Origin: Quillaja saponaria
Lineage: Eukaryota; Streptophyta; Magnoliopsida; Fabales; Quillajaceae
DNA: 64,000 nucleotides
Direction: 5' to 3'
Assembly: GCA_029379385.1 (NCBI GenBank)
Contig: CM055606.1
Coordinates: 4,588,001 to 4,652,000, forward strand
Part shown: positions 42,481 through 53,860 of the stretch, in pieces
Position numbering within the stretch: the first letter of the stretch is position 1
Layout of the letters: the number at the start of each line of letters is the position of its first letter
Notes under the pieces: model-generated
Told to the model about the DNA's origin: nothing
What the model saw: the letters and a program-made list of their open reading frames with translations, nothing else
Databases searched by the model: none
Position numbers and translations under genes: made by a program

Positions 42481-42969
42481 TAAAGACGTTAAGTTTGAAA
42501 TAGCGTGAAATTTTTTATTAGTAAGATGAATGATTATCAATGTCTATACTAAGAGGTGACAATAAATAACTTGAGTACAAAAGAAATTGAATCGATAAAT
42601 ACTGTCAATTATAATAAATAATATTTATATACGATTTTATATATGTATAATCAGAATAAGTATCAACCGATTTTACTCCCCACGATTTCCACCAACAATA
42701 TTCAAACTTAAAAAATTAATGAATGGAGCACACTTTCTTAACCACTCAGACAACCCTTAGTTTTTTTTTTTTTCTTTTTTCATCCTTAATTAAGTCATCC
42801 ACAACCTTCACGTCATGGTTTTTTTTTTTTTGGTAAAGTCACATTATGAAATTTGAGTTTTGTTTTGGTTGACTTTTGTAATCTTACTACAACATCCATT
42901 TATCCAATAATAGGGTATTATAGTCAATATATATTGTTTAGAAAAAAAAATCAATCTTTAAGATATAAC

Positions 42970-43022
42970 ATAATTGATACTTGAGAATTTAGACTATAAT
43001 TGATACTTGAGAATTAAGACTA
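42970..43022 (+). repeat. 27-bp tandem duplication
   Basis: ATAATTGATACTTGAGAATT plus a short tail occurs twice in succession with one or two changes. Confidence 0.8.
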
Positions 43023-43249
43023 TGGTATTGACACATAATCTTATCACATTATCCATTAATTTTATCTCATTTCTTTTAAATTATATCATTTTACCAAATC
43101 ACCCGCTAATTATCTCACAAATCTCATAAGTTAATTATACAAAATATAAGTTTTCTACTTTTTCAACCTAATTCCTATTATAGTCTTATCTTCGCATGTA
43201 GTTAGTTTGGTATTTTTCAAAACACTAAATTTCAATAGTCATAAAATAA

Positions 43250-44150
43250 TTTCAATCCTATTAATATTAAAATAGAGAAGAATAGGGAAAGAAGTAAAAG
43301 AAATGGTTTATTTAAAGTAAAATAACAACCAAAATGTATTTATGTAACAATACAAACTCATAAGGGTATTTAAAAAAAATAAAATTGTCCATTAAACCAC
43401 TTTTATAGTCATAAACAAATAGATAGATTTTAAAAAAAGCTTAAATTTGTAAACAAATAAATAAATAAATAGTAATTAATTCTTAAAATGAAAGGAGAAT
43501 AAAAAATTAAAATAATAATATTATAATAGTGAAAACTATACTCTTCATATTTTTTTAATTCATAATAATTAAAAAAAAAATTCATAAATTTGAAAATAAA
43601 TGAAAAATATTATAATCATTAAAAACTTATTAAACAAAAAAAAATAATAAGAAATTCAATCTTAACTACTATTGACATATAATTATTGAAAAAATAAATT
43701 TTTTTTGATGAAATAAAAATTAAAACAACAATATTATAATCATGAAAAGTATACTCTTAATATTTATTTTAATTCATAGTAGTTTTTTAAAATTTTAATT
43801 CACAAATTTGAGGAAAACTAAAAAAAATTTGATTATTAGGAACTTATTAAAAAACAAAAAAAAGATTAATAAATTAAATCTTAATTACTATGGATATATA
43901 ATTATTAAAAAATTATAGTTGTATTAATATTGCAAAAAATTTGTAAAAAAAGTCTTAAAGCAATTACAATTTTATTTATATCAAAATAGAGAAGAATTTA
44001 AAAAAAAAAAAAAAAAAGTAGAAAAAAAAAAGAAATTAATAATTTATTTGAAACAAAAGAACAACTAAATAACTATGTAATAATAAAAACTTATAAGAAT
44101 ATTTAAGAAAATAAAAAATTTAATGCTAGAAAGCCACTTTTATATAATGT
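43250..44150 (+). repeat. nested imperfect duplications in AT-rich DNA
   Basis: An inner pair of about 205-bp units lies at 43500-43695 and 43717-43925; each ends in a form of CATATAATTATTGAAAAAAT. An outer pair at 43255-43410 and 43980-44140 shares AAAATAGAGAAGAAT and AACCACTTTTATA or AGCCACTTTTATA. All copies are diverged and non-coding. Confidence 0.6.
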
Positions 44151-45522
44151 ATAGATTTATTCCTAAACAAAAAAATTCTTAATTTGCTCTCACTCTCTTT
44201 ACAGGTACATAAATAAACTTAATTTGATGTATCCTTATTCATCAACAAATATGACTTAACTTCAAGAAAGAGAATATCAAAAGTTTAATATAATGACTAA
44301 TATTTTGAATAATTTTTTCCCTACTTACTAGAGCTGATCAATTGTGAAAATACTAGAGCAAATTTATGTTTAAATCAAATCATCAATTAGTAATGATGCT
44401 AAATTTTAATTTTTTTTATTCTTTTTACTGGATAGAAAAGATAATACATATTCAAAATAACAATCAAAAATCTATGTAGCAAAATATTTTCTTAAAAGTT
44501 AAATATTCATAATATTAATATAATTGTTAGGAGAATAATATACTAACACGGTTACACAAGATAAGTTAGCGTATCAATTAATATTTTAATGTCACGTTAG
44601 TTAATTTTATTTTTTGAAATAATATATTTAAAATAAAAATTATAAATAAGTTAAAAATATCCTTAATAATAAATTTGACAAAATAAAAGAATCTTTTAAC
44701 AATTTACAATATTTAATTATTTTTAAAAATTAAAAAAATTAGTATATCACATGAAAATCTAATAATCTAATATATTTAAATGTGTAACTATAATTTATTG
44801 ACTAATGCTACGATGAGTTCCTCTTTGAATTGTTCAACACCCAAAAAGTCATAAAAAGGAGATTATTATAGATATTGTATTGCATGCCTAAAAAGATGTT
44901 GATTTAGTCAATAAATTAAGAACATGTGAAATGGATGAGAGAAACTAAAATATTAATTTCCCGTTAGGACTTGGATTTCATTCCCATGAAAACGTGAACC
45001 TCGTTGGAAGATAAAAAACATCAAAATGAAATTTTCGAAAGTTGCTTGCCAGTTGCCAATTTAAGTCTTAAATAAAAAATATTAGTAAGATAGTCATCCG
45101 ATTGTTTATAAAAAGTGTTAAATCATGTCTATGAAGCATCACATCTTATCATTTAATTATATAAACTAACATATTACCAGTCAAAATCTAAACAATTCAC
45201 GTATCAAAATCTAAATAAAAGATCATAAAATTTTAATTTTTATATTATAGATATTATAAATCAGATATATAGATGAAAGAAATATGCTACCATCACTTAC
45301 ATATGTTATAGACTAATGAGTTGTTCAATGTTGCACTATTAGAGGTGAAAAGCATAATGAGAAAGAAAAAACACTTAAACTGCATAGTAAGAAGATTGAT
45401 ATCACAAAATTATGATGATCATTTCTCGATAGCTAATGCACATGACATAAGATGTTGGGGGTTTACCATCTCCCCTTTAAATAGAAGAAAATCTATACTA
45501 GATCAGAAAATGAAGTGTTATG

Positions 45523-48500
45523 TTTCACACCCTTTACAGAGGCAGGACTGGCAGGAAGATTGGATAACAAAATCTCCGTGACCCTGACTTCAAAACAAAG
45601 TAACACACGTGACTCTTAGCCCATCCAAAGGATAAAAGTAACATTTATAAAACAAAAGTTCATTGTAAACTTTTATTTTTTGAAACAGTTAATAATTTAT
45701 TGAAAAATTTTGGCAGAGATCCCCAACAATATGAAACATGCCTCAAAATACAAACACCTATGCTTACATGACAATAACACCAAGACAACAAGGAGCTTCA
45801 CTACATCCACATCCTAATCAAGACGAATAACTAAACTCTTACATCATACCAAAATTAGAAACCTCACAGTTCTAGTGTGACTGCAAGTCTGAGATCCTAG
45901 AAATACCATACCGTATTCATTCAGGAAGTTAAAAGCTCTGCAATGCCATGTACCAGACTCCTGTCACTAAAAAAAAAAAATCCACTGGAGAGGAGTGAGT
46001 TCTATGAACTCTATGAGTGGAAAATCGTACCCAAAAGATACTAACATCACACAATACAAGTGTGTAACACATAGATAGTAGCATCATATAATATTGTTCA
46101 TATAACATTTCACATTACATGTATATGTTGTAAGTTTCACAATTTATATGACATAGAGGATCACAATTTAAATCAGAGCAACAATATCATGCAATGCAAT
46201 CAAAGGGCCAATGAGTGACCCAGCCCTGCACAACATTATCACCCCTTACTGGGCATTTATGCTCCCGCACAACAAATTGATCTCTGTACACAATCTATCC
46301 CACCGAGGCTGAGCACTCAATTAAAAAAAAACATTTGTCATAATCAAAGTTTCTCAACATCTTAAATCAGAATATCCTAGGTGCACCTAGATTTTTAATT
46401 TCGGAGATAAAAATCATTTTTCATAAAAATCTCACTTTGTTAGCCCTTACCAACCACAACCAATGTTAAACAAAGCAACCAGTATCAAACAAACATAATT
46501 TAAATAAATTACTGAAATACTCTATTTGCTTATTTTCCATATATCACGTATATTCAAATAAACATATAATTACACACACTAATCTAGCCCCTAAAGGCAG
46601 GAATTAACCACTCACCCGTAACCGATTCCATTCATCACTCACCCTTGCATCCACGCGTCTTATCAGGTCCACATTAGAATCAAGAACTGAAATTCATATT
46701 CCCAAATAATACTTAGTTCACAAATGTGATTGTTATAATCTTTTAATTATTAAGCTTCTATCTTAACTTGTATAGGTTTCTTTATGAAGGTTTTCTATTA
46801 AGTTATTACATGTCAAGTAATATGAATTATAATTTATGTGATAAGGTTAATAATAAAGAGACATTTTAAATGTCTTGACAATGCATAGGGTAGAAGAAAC
46901 CATTAGAAAAGATGAAAACCCATAATGAGTTAGAGATGTTAAAACTGTCCAAACTTGGGGTTTGGACTAGTGTCTACTTTAACGGTCATATCTTTCTCCA
47001 GGAAATTCCAAATCCAGTTTTGTAAAATTTATAAAATACTAGACACATGTAGATTTATATTTGTATATCATTTGTAGTTTTTGGATTTGTATATCAATAC
47101 AGTTTATTCTTTGAAATTACATCAAATTTTACAAAACGCAGGATTTTGACAACTTGGACCTTACCTTAGTTAATTGCACATAACTTCCTCTAGGAAAAAT
47201 GAAATCTGATTCTGTTTGTTGGTTTATTAATAGACAAGTATATCTATCATTATTATTTGGAAACTTTTTCTGAAATCTATCATGATAGGGCACTACGAAT
47301 CCTGCCTGTCCTAGCCTGAGTCTAATAGCTATAACTCACAACATATTTGGAATCAAGCTATGAAATTTTGTATAAAACATTTCAAGACCATAAACTACAT
47401 TTTATCTTTTGAAATCTTAATTTAATTCAGCCCCGAAAGCATCCAAAATACAAGATTTCTTTCACCCACAAGTCTGCCCTGCATCCTTCCAAAAACCATT
47501 CAATTTTCATTTTCTAACACTTACCCACAACTAACACTTTTTTGATCATACCCATCAACCCATAATATTAACCAACCATTATTTTCTCTCACTTATGAAC
47601 TTTTTTATTCATTAATTTAAATTTTTATAACTTAACATTAACCTAGTCCAATTTCATGTTTCCTAGTTCTTTATTCAAAAATGGAATCCTACATAAGTTA
47701 ATTTCCATGTATACATATTAATATTTAACTTCTACTAGCTATCGTATCAAATATCTAAAGGTAACTTATTTTCATGAGGATATGTGTATATATGTATTAC
47801 TAGTTCAACATGAGCCTATAGTTTCCATTTTACTCATACTCAACTCTTAATTCCAAAATTATCAAACTATCAACAATCTTAAAGGAATTAAAAGATTAAG
47901 GTAGAAAACTACCACACAACCAAGGGGCTGGTTGCAAACCACAAGGAATCTTGCTACCCTCCCACCATCCTCTCACGGCTGGACCAACAAAAGGCAGCAA
48001 TTGTCTGCAATAATTCAGTCACAAGGGTTGAAGAACAAGGTACGTTCAGTAGCCATAAATAATCCTTGCTACTACTGAAATACAACTTGTTCAAAGCTTC
48101 CTCATCCACTCATTCAAAGCTTTTTCATCCTCCACTATTACAACAAAAAACTAAGCTTGCAAGTGGAATACAAGGTGTTAGCTACGATTGCTGCAAGGCT
48201 TCAATTAGGTTACTGTATTTTAAAAGCAGAGTAAGGTGTTAGCTGCCTTGAATTATTCTTGGATATCATGAACAGCTAGGCAAAGCAAGAAATTGGCAAG
48301 TACAAGATAGGAGGAGATTAAACTCAAGCCAGAAGAGGCTGATATGATGCAGCTGAACCTCTCAAGGCAGTGCCAAAATCAAAACATTCAAGCACTATTT
48401 TCTTGCCTGAAACGCACCATTCAAGTTGCCAACAAGTTGTGGTTGAAACTGCCTGTAGTTTCTTGGCTGCTAGGCGAAACCCACACTCAGTTGTAAAAGA

Positions 48501-49153
48501 ACCTCAAAAAAAATGAAAATAGCGGAAAGGAAGCTGAACATGGTGACAAAGGAGAAGGCTGGCGATGCAGTCCAAACCTTTCCAAACAATACTAAAGCAA
48601 AGAAGGAGAAAAAGGAAACCAGCTTCAGCTGGTGTAGCAAGCAGTTGACGCCAAGAGACCAAGGGTTTCCAAGAGGCGAAACAGGGGAAGAGGAACATTC
48701 AGGAAAGAGGAAGAGAATGTAGAAAAAAAAAATAGGAAAAGAAGACATGGTCAAAGTCAACATGATTTAAGTTGTGTTTAAATCAATATATATATATATA
48801 TATATATAAATATGTCTTATACATTAATTATCCACTCATTTGAATTTATTTGATTACAATGCTAATTAATTTACGGAAATAATTACGTAACATTCTAAAA
48901 TTGTATAATAAGATATCAAATTATAACATGTTATTTAAATTAATTAATTTATTTTATAACGTAAATTAACACCTTGCATCTAAAACTCAATTTTACAGTA
49001 CCTGGTTATAAGGGTTATAACATATATATATATATATATATCAATTCAGTTTTTCATTCACTCTACTTTACTTTATTCACACTTTTATTTTATTTACAAC
49101 AATAAGTTGGACACAATATTTTAGAACGCATACTAGGATATCGGGTTATGACA
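45523..49153 (-). mobile_element. long-LTR family copy A: solo LTR with TSD TTATG
   Basis: A 3631-bp LTR flanked by an exact 5-bp duplication TTATG (45518-45522 and 49154-49158). In + orientation it runs from TTTCACACCC, an altered form of the TGTCACACCC seen in copy B, to GGGTTATGACA. No internal sequence or second LTR adjoins it, so it is a solo LTR left by LTR-LTR recombination. It contains the family landmarks GGCTGAGCACTC (about 46307) and CCTAGGTGCACCTAG (46376-46390). Some open frames near 48.5 kb are not conserved in the other copies. Confidence 0.85.
48786..48808. repeat. (AT)n microsatellite in copy A
   Basis: Uninterrupted AT dinucleotide run inside the solo LTR. A similar run lies at about 49022-49041. 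Confidence 0.9.
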
Positions 49154-49158
49154 TTATG

Positions 49159-49839
49159 ATCACAATTTACAGTAGGAAAATTACGATAATGTAAAAAGAT
49201 TGTGTGAAATAATTAAAATAGAAATATGAAGGATCATAAATAGATGTTAAGAAATATTTTAAGTGATTTTAAAATGTTTTAATTTTAAAAACCTAAATAA
49301 AGAGGTATATAGAATGTTTGACTTTTTTTTTTCTTTTTTGAGAAGGAAAAACTTGTTTTAAATTATTTCTTTTCTTAATAGAAGAAACATTGATACTAAA
49401 TGAGAAAGTGAAAAGACATTAACAAATTTAAAGTATGAAGATTATGAGAAAGTAAAGAGATTGTGAGGAATAATTAAAGTTAATATTAAAGCATATGAAG
49501 AGCTCACAAATTGATAAAAGATGAATTAATAATTAATATATTCTTAAAGGTTTTAGTATTAAAAATTTAATATAATATAATAATGAGGTACATAAATGTT
49601 TTTTTTTTTTTAAATACATAAAATAGAATATGAATGATTTTCTACAAATATAAAATATATCAATTATTATGACAATAAATATTTAAAATATACCATGTGG
49701 CACTTATGATTAGGACATGGCAAAACTGATAACACATGATAAAATTTTATAAGTCGACCAGGTAAAAAAAACTTCAACAGCACTACATGACATTTTTTAA
49801 AGTGACAATTGGTGACACCAAAAGAGAAATATTCTAGTT

Positions 49840-49876
<37 letters not shown>

Positions 49877-50200
49877 TTTGCTTTTCACCTATTTGCAATG
49901 AGAAATTAAAAACTCTTTACTTTCACTTTATTTATTTTTATTTATAATATAAATAAATCCAAATTCACTAAATCTATGTTTATCACGGAAATAGTTTCAT
50001 CATATTAGATTTTGTCCAAACTGCTATAATTGCAAAACTTCAAAAGTTCCAATTATGTTTCCTTTTTTTTTTTAACAGCAAGGTATATTTATTTAAATAT
50101 AGAAGGATAAGGTATAATAGAACAACAAAGTCTGTAGTGAATACAAAATCGAACCCCTATTCCAACATTATTTCCCTTTCAAAAAGCAAATACCCTATAT
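49159..50200. other. AT-rich spacer
   Basis: No gene or element was recognised apart from an (AT)15 microsatellite at 49842-49871. Confidence 0.55.
49842..49871. repeat. (AT)15 microsatellite
   Basis: Thirty bases of uninterrupted AT repeat. Confidence 0.95.
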
Positions 50201-50239
50201 TGAACTTATATTCATGAGCAAGACTTCTCTCGTTCTTGC

Positions 50240-50700
50240 TTTGAGACGACCTTAAATCCATGTAACTAGTTCTTCTTTCCTATCAACCCCTTGTTTGGCC
50301 AAACCATCAACCAAATGGTTGGTCTCTCAAGTTATGCTTAAACACCACCCTTTTTAACTTAGTACCTTTACTTTCAAATGCTTTAAGAAGTTAGATCATA
50401 CATCCAAGGACCATTGCTTGTCTCATTTACCCAACTTAAAGCAATGTCAGAATCGCTTTCCATAATCAAACATATATTTTGACTCTCCCCCTGTTCTGTC
50501 ACCATTGCTATTGCAAAAGAAATTGCTTGAAGTTCCGCCAAATTTGAGTCTGCAACACCAATATTTACTTAAAATATAGCCATGACTTTGTCTCTTTTAT
50601 TTCTAAGGACACCACTAGTGCCCGCTAGACTAGGTTTATAACGTGTAGCACCATCCACATTAAATTTAAGGAAGCCCTCATCAGGAAGTTCCTATTCAAT
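50240..50700 (-). pseudogene. LINE-type RNase H domain remnant
   Basis: On the minus strand the frame from about 50685 reads LKFNVDGATRYKPSLAGTSG, then VLRNKRDKVMAIF, then NIGVADSNLAELQAISFAIA, and later NHLVDGLAKQGVDRK near 50275. This is the RNase H domain found at the C-terminus of plant LINE polyproteins and their domesticated relatives. It keeps the first Asp (NVDGA) and the Glu-containing AEL motif, but stop codons interrupt it after both and no reverse transcriptase precedes it. It ends about 130 bp left of LTR copy C. Confidence 0.85.
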
Positions 50701-50833
50701 ATTTAATTTCTTTTTTCATTTTACCTCCCCTTCTACCAAGTTAATGTTCATTATGATTTCATTTACCACTTACCTGAGGCCATTTAGCTTTGATCCACCA
50801 TGCCACCTTACATTTAATTAGTTCTATCACACT

Positions 50834-53450
50834 TGTCACAACCCACATGGAGGTATGACAGGCAGGTGGAATGGTAACCAAACCTCCGTAACCCTAACTC
50901 AAATAAAGGAACGACCATGACTCTTGACCAACCAATAAATAAAGCCAAGAATTTATAAACACAAAAGTTAACATTAAAAGTTTGTTGATTGAAACAAATC
51001 ACAACTTTTTGAAAATTTTGGCAGAGGTTCCTTGCAATATGGAACATGCCTTACAATACAATCCTGTAAACTCTTTTTCTTACATAGCACCAATACAAAG
51101 ACAATATGGAACTCCATTATGTTCACATCATCAACAAGACAAATACTGGAATATTACATCATACAAAATTGGACACCCACAGTTTTAATGTGACTGCAAA
51201 CTTTCATCCTTGACTTCAAGTATGAGATTCCGAGGAATACCTTGTCATTAAATCCTCAGAAAAATCTCGTATTAGTGGTTAACTTCCTTTGAGGTCCTGC
51301 TACTAAAAAAAATATAACCACAAAAGAAAGATGGGCCCTATGGACTCAGTTAGTGGAAAATCATACCTAAATGGCACTAGCATCACACAACACAAGCGTA
51401 TAACATATATAACATTATTCATATCTTAATTCACATTACACGTATACATAGTAATCGTCATAAGTTCACAATTTACATGACACACAGGATCACAAATTTA
51501 TTAGAGCAATGATATCAAACAAAGTAACTAAAGGGCTAACGAGTAACACAGCCCCGCACAACAGTATCATCCCTTGTCGGGCTTTTACGCCCCCGTACAA
51601 CAGATTAATCTCAGTACATAGTTCATCCCACCGGGGCTGGGCACTCAATTGAAAAAAATATTTATCAAAATCAGAATTTATTATGATTTTAAGTCAGAAT
51701 ATCCTAGGTGTACCTGGATCTCATTTTCAAAGATAAAAATCATTTCTCAGAAAATTTTCTATGTGTTGGCCCTTATCAACCACAGACAATTTAAAACAAG
51801 CATGATTCAATTAACTCACTAAAATATTGTACTAGCATATTTATTTAAATACACATACAATTGAACATAATAATCTAGTCCCTAAAGGCAACAATTAACC
51901 ACTTACCCGTAACCGATTCCATTCGTCACTCATACTTGCGTTCATGTGTGTTATCAGGTCCACATTAGAATCTAGAATTGAAATTTATATTCCCAAATAA
52001 TACTTAGTTCATAAACGTTATTGTTATAATCTTTTAATTACTTAGCTTACATCTCAACTTGTATAGGTTTTTTTATGAAAGTTTTCCATTAAGCTATTAC
52101 ATGTTAATTAATATGAATTGGACTTTATGTTATAAGGGTAATAATGAAAAGAATTTTAAATGTCTTGACAATGTATAGGGCAGAAGGAAACTATTAGCAA
52201 AGATAGAAAGCACTAGTGAGTTAGAGATGTTGAAACTATCCAAACTTTGGGTTTGGACCAGTGTCCACTTTAACAGTCCTATTATTCTCTAGGAAATTTT
52301 GAATCCAATTTTGTAAAATTTATAAAATACTAGACACATGTAGCTTTATAATGGTATATCATTTTTAATTTTTATGTGTGTATATCAATATAGTCTATAC
52401 AAAACTCAGGATTTTTGACAACTCTAACTTTACCTTAGTTAATTGAACTTAACTTTCTTTAGGAAAAACAAAATCCAATTCAGTTTATCAGGTTTATTAA
52501 TAGACAAATATATCTATCTTTCTTATTAAGAGACTTTTTCTAAAATTAGTCCTGAACCCACTCAATTCCTCACATGAACCAAAAACAGGGTACTCTTAAC
52601 ATTCTGATTTCGTGACGCTGATTCTAATGCTTGTAGAATTCTCATACTTAAAAATAAATTATGAAACTTTCCAGTATATTATTTCAAGATGTTAGGAATA
52701 TTTAATTTTCAGCACTCTTCTCCTAATAAATCTTATAAGACCTTCTAAAATTAGTTACACTAAAACATCAATCAATACCCGAAAATCATAACCCTGCTTT
52801 CCACCACTTCCAAAGTACTCATAATAAGGAATTAAAACCTACGCAACTCCAAATTTTCTCTTTAGTATGCTAGGAACAAATTTTACTTAGAGGTCCTATG
52901 CTAATTCCACCCACAAACCCGACAAAGTCTCCCGAGATAACTAAAGGTCACTAAAATCCTACATGGACCTAGCCTCAGACTAGCAACTTTAACGATCAAT
53001 ATACTTGGAATCAGATTACAAAATTTTGTAGACATCACCTAAAGATCTTAAGCTACACTTTTTCTTTTGAAATCTTAATTTAATTCAGCTCCAAAAGTAC
53101 CTGAAACCTAGGATTTCTTTCATCCACAAATCTACCTTGCACCCCCTTCAAAACCCGCTTAACTCTCATTTTCCACCACTTTCAAGCTTAATTCATACTC
53201 ATCACTTCAACACTTATTCACTAACATTACTCCTAATCCAATTAAATTCAAGATTATATTAGTGAGTTAGAATCAATCAAGAACTTAAGTTGTCACTTTC
53301 TAATATCAATCAAACCAATTTTTACTCATTAATCTATAATTATTTTCTTGTAGACATTTTATCAAATATCTTGAATGAAAGATTTACTCTAGTTTGTATG
53401 CAGGTGCATATATGTATATATATGCCTTCCAATAAAACCAACAAAATTTC
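50834..53450 (-). mobile_element. long-LTR family copy C: truncated 3' LTR
   Basis: Starts TGTCACAACC with the family GGAGGTATGACAGGC block. It carries the GGGCTGGGCACTC (about 51637) and CCTAGGTGTACCTGG (51703-51717) landmarks and follows copy A collinearly to about 53.45 kb, the equivalent of about 47.81 kb in copy A. The last 1.3 kb of the LTR is missing. An element leader follows, so C and D look like the two ends of one internally deleted element. Confidence 0.75.
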
Positions 53451-53479
53451 TTAAACCAGTATATCACTCTTATTCTAAT

Positions 53480-53860
53480 TATTCCTTTAACCCGCTCCAT
53501 GTCGAGATCAGGAGCTGCTGCCTTAACCTCTGCCCCTACCGAGTCCCCGTCGACCCCTGCCTCTAATTGCCGATGTTAGAAGACCAGTGGATCCCTGATC
53601 GGAGCCAGCTTCCTGTTGTTCCTCTCGGCTAGCAACACGATTACTTCTTCACATTATATCTAGAACAAGTACACAAAACTTTAATACATATTTATAAGAT
53701 AAAATAAAAGGTAGTACTTATAAATAATCATAACTTGGAATTTCAGGACGATTTAGAACATAGCACTAAATCCATATATGTCCTGGGTAACGTGCGCGAA
53801 TAAAGTAATAACATTTCATACTTGCAGTAACAGACCTCTAACCATGCTCTAATACCAACT
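53480..53860 (-). mobile_element. leader and primer-binding site between copies C and D
   Basis: On the minus strand, TGGTATTAGAGC (53844-53855) lies three to five bases from the LTR end of copy D and is the Met-tRNA primer-binding site. The following about 200 bases match the leader after copy E. Next comes a short GC-richer stretch (53.49-53.63 kb) encoding arginine- and glycine-rich words such as RGRGRRGLGRGRG on the minus strand. These could be the start of a Gag-like protein, but stops interrupt it. The rest of the coding region is gone. Confidence 0.75.

Larger units (their letters stand above)
41531..45517. other. AT-rich DNA with degenerate repeats, no gene
   Basis: No coding region supported. 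Local duplications (annotated separately) near 42.1-42.5, 42.97 and 43.25-44.15 kb account for part of it. The rest is AT-rich filler with long A tracts. Confidence 0.55.

Noticed and set aside
48470..48763. 97-codon hydrophobic minus-strand frame in LTR copy A
   Set aside because: It lies within the LTR. The same positions in copies B and D do not keep the frame.
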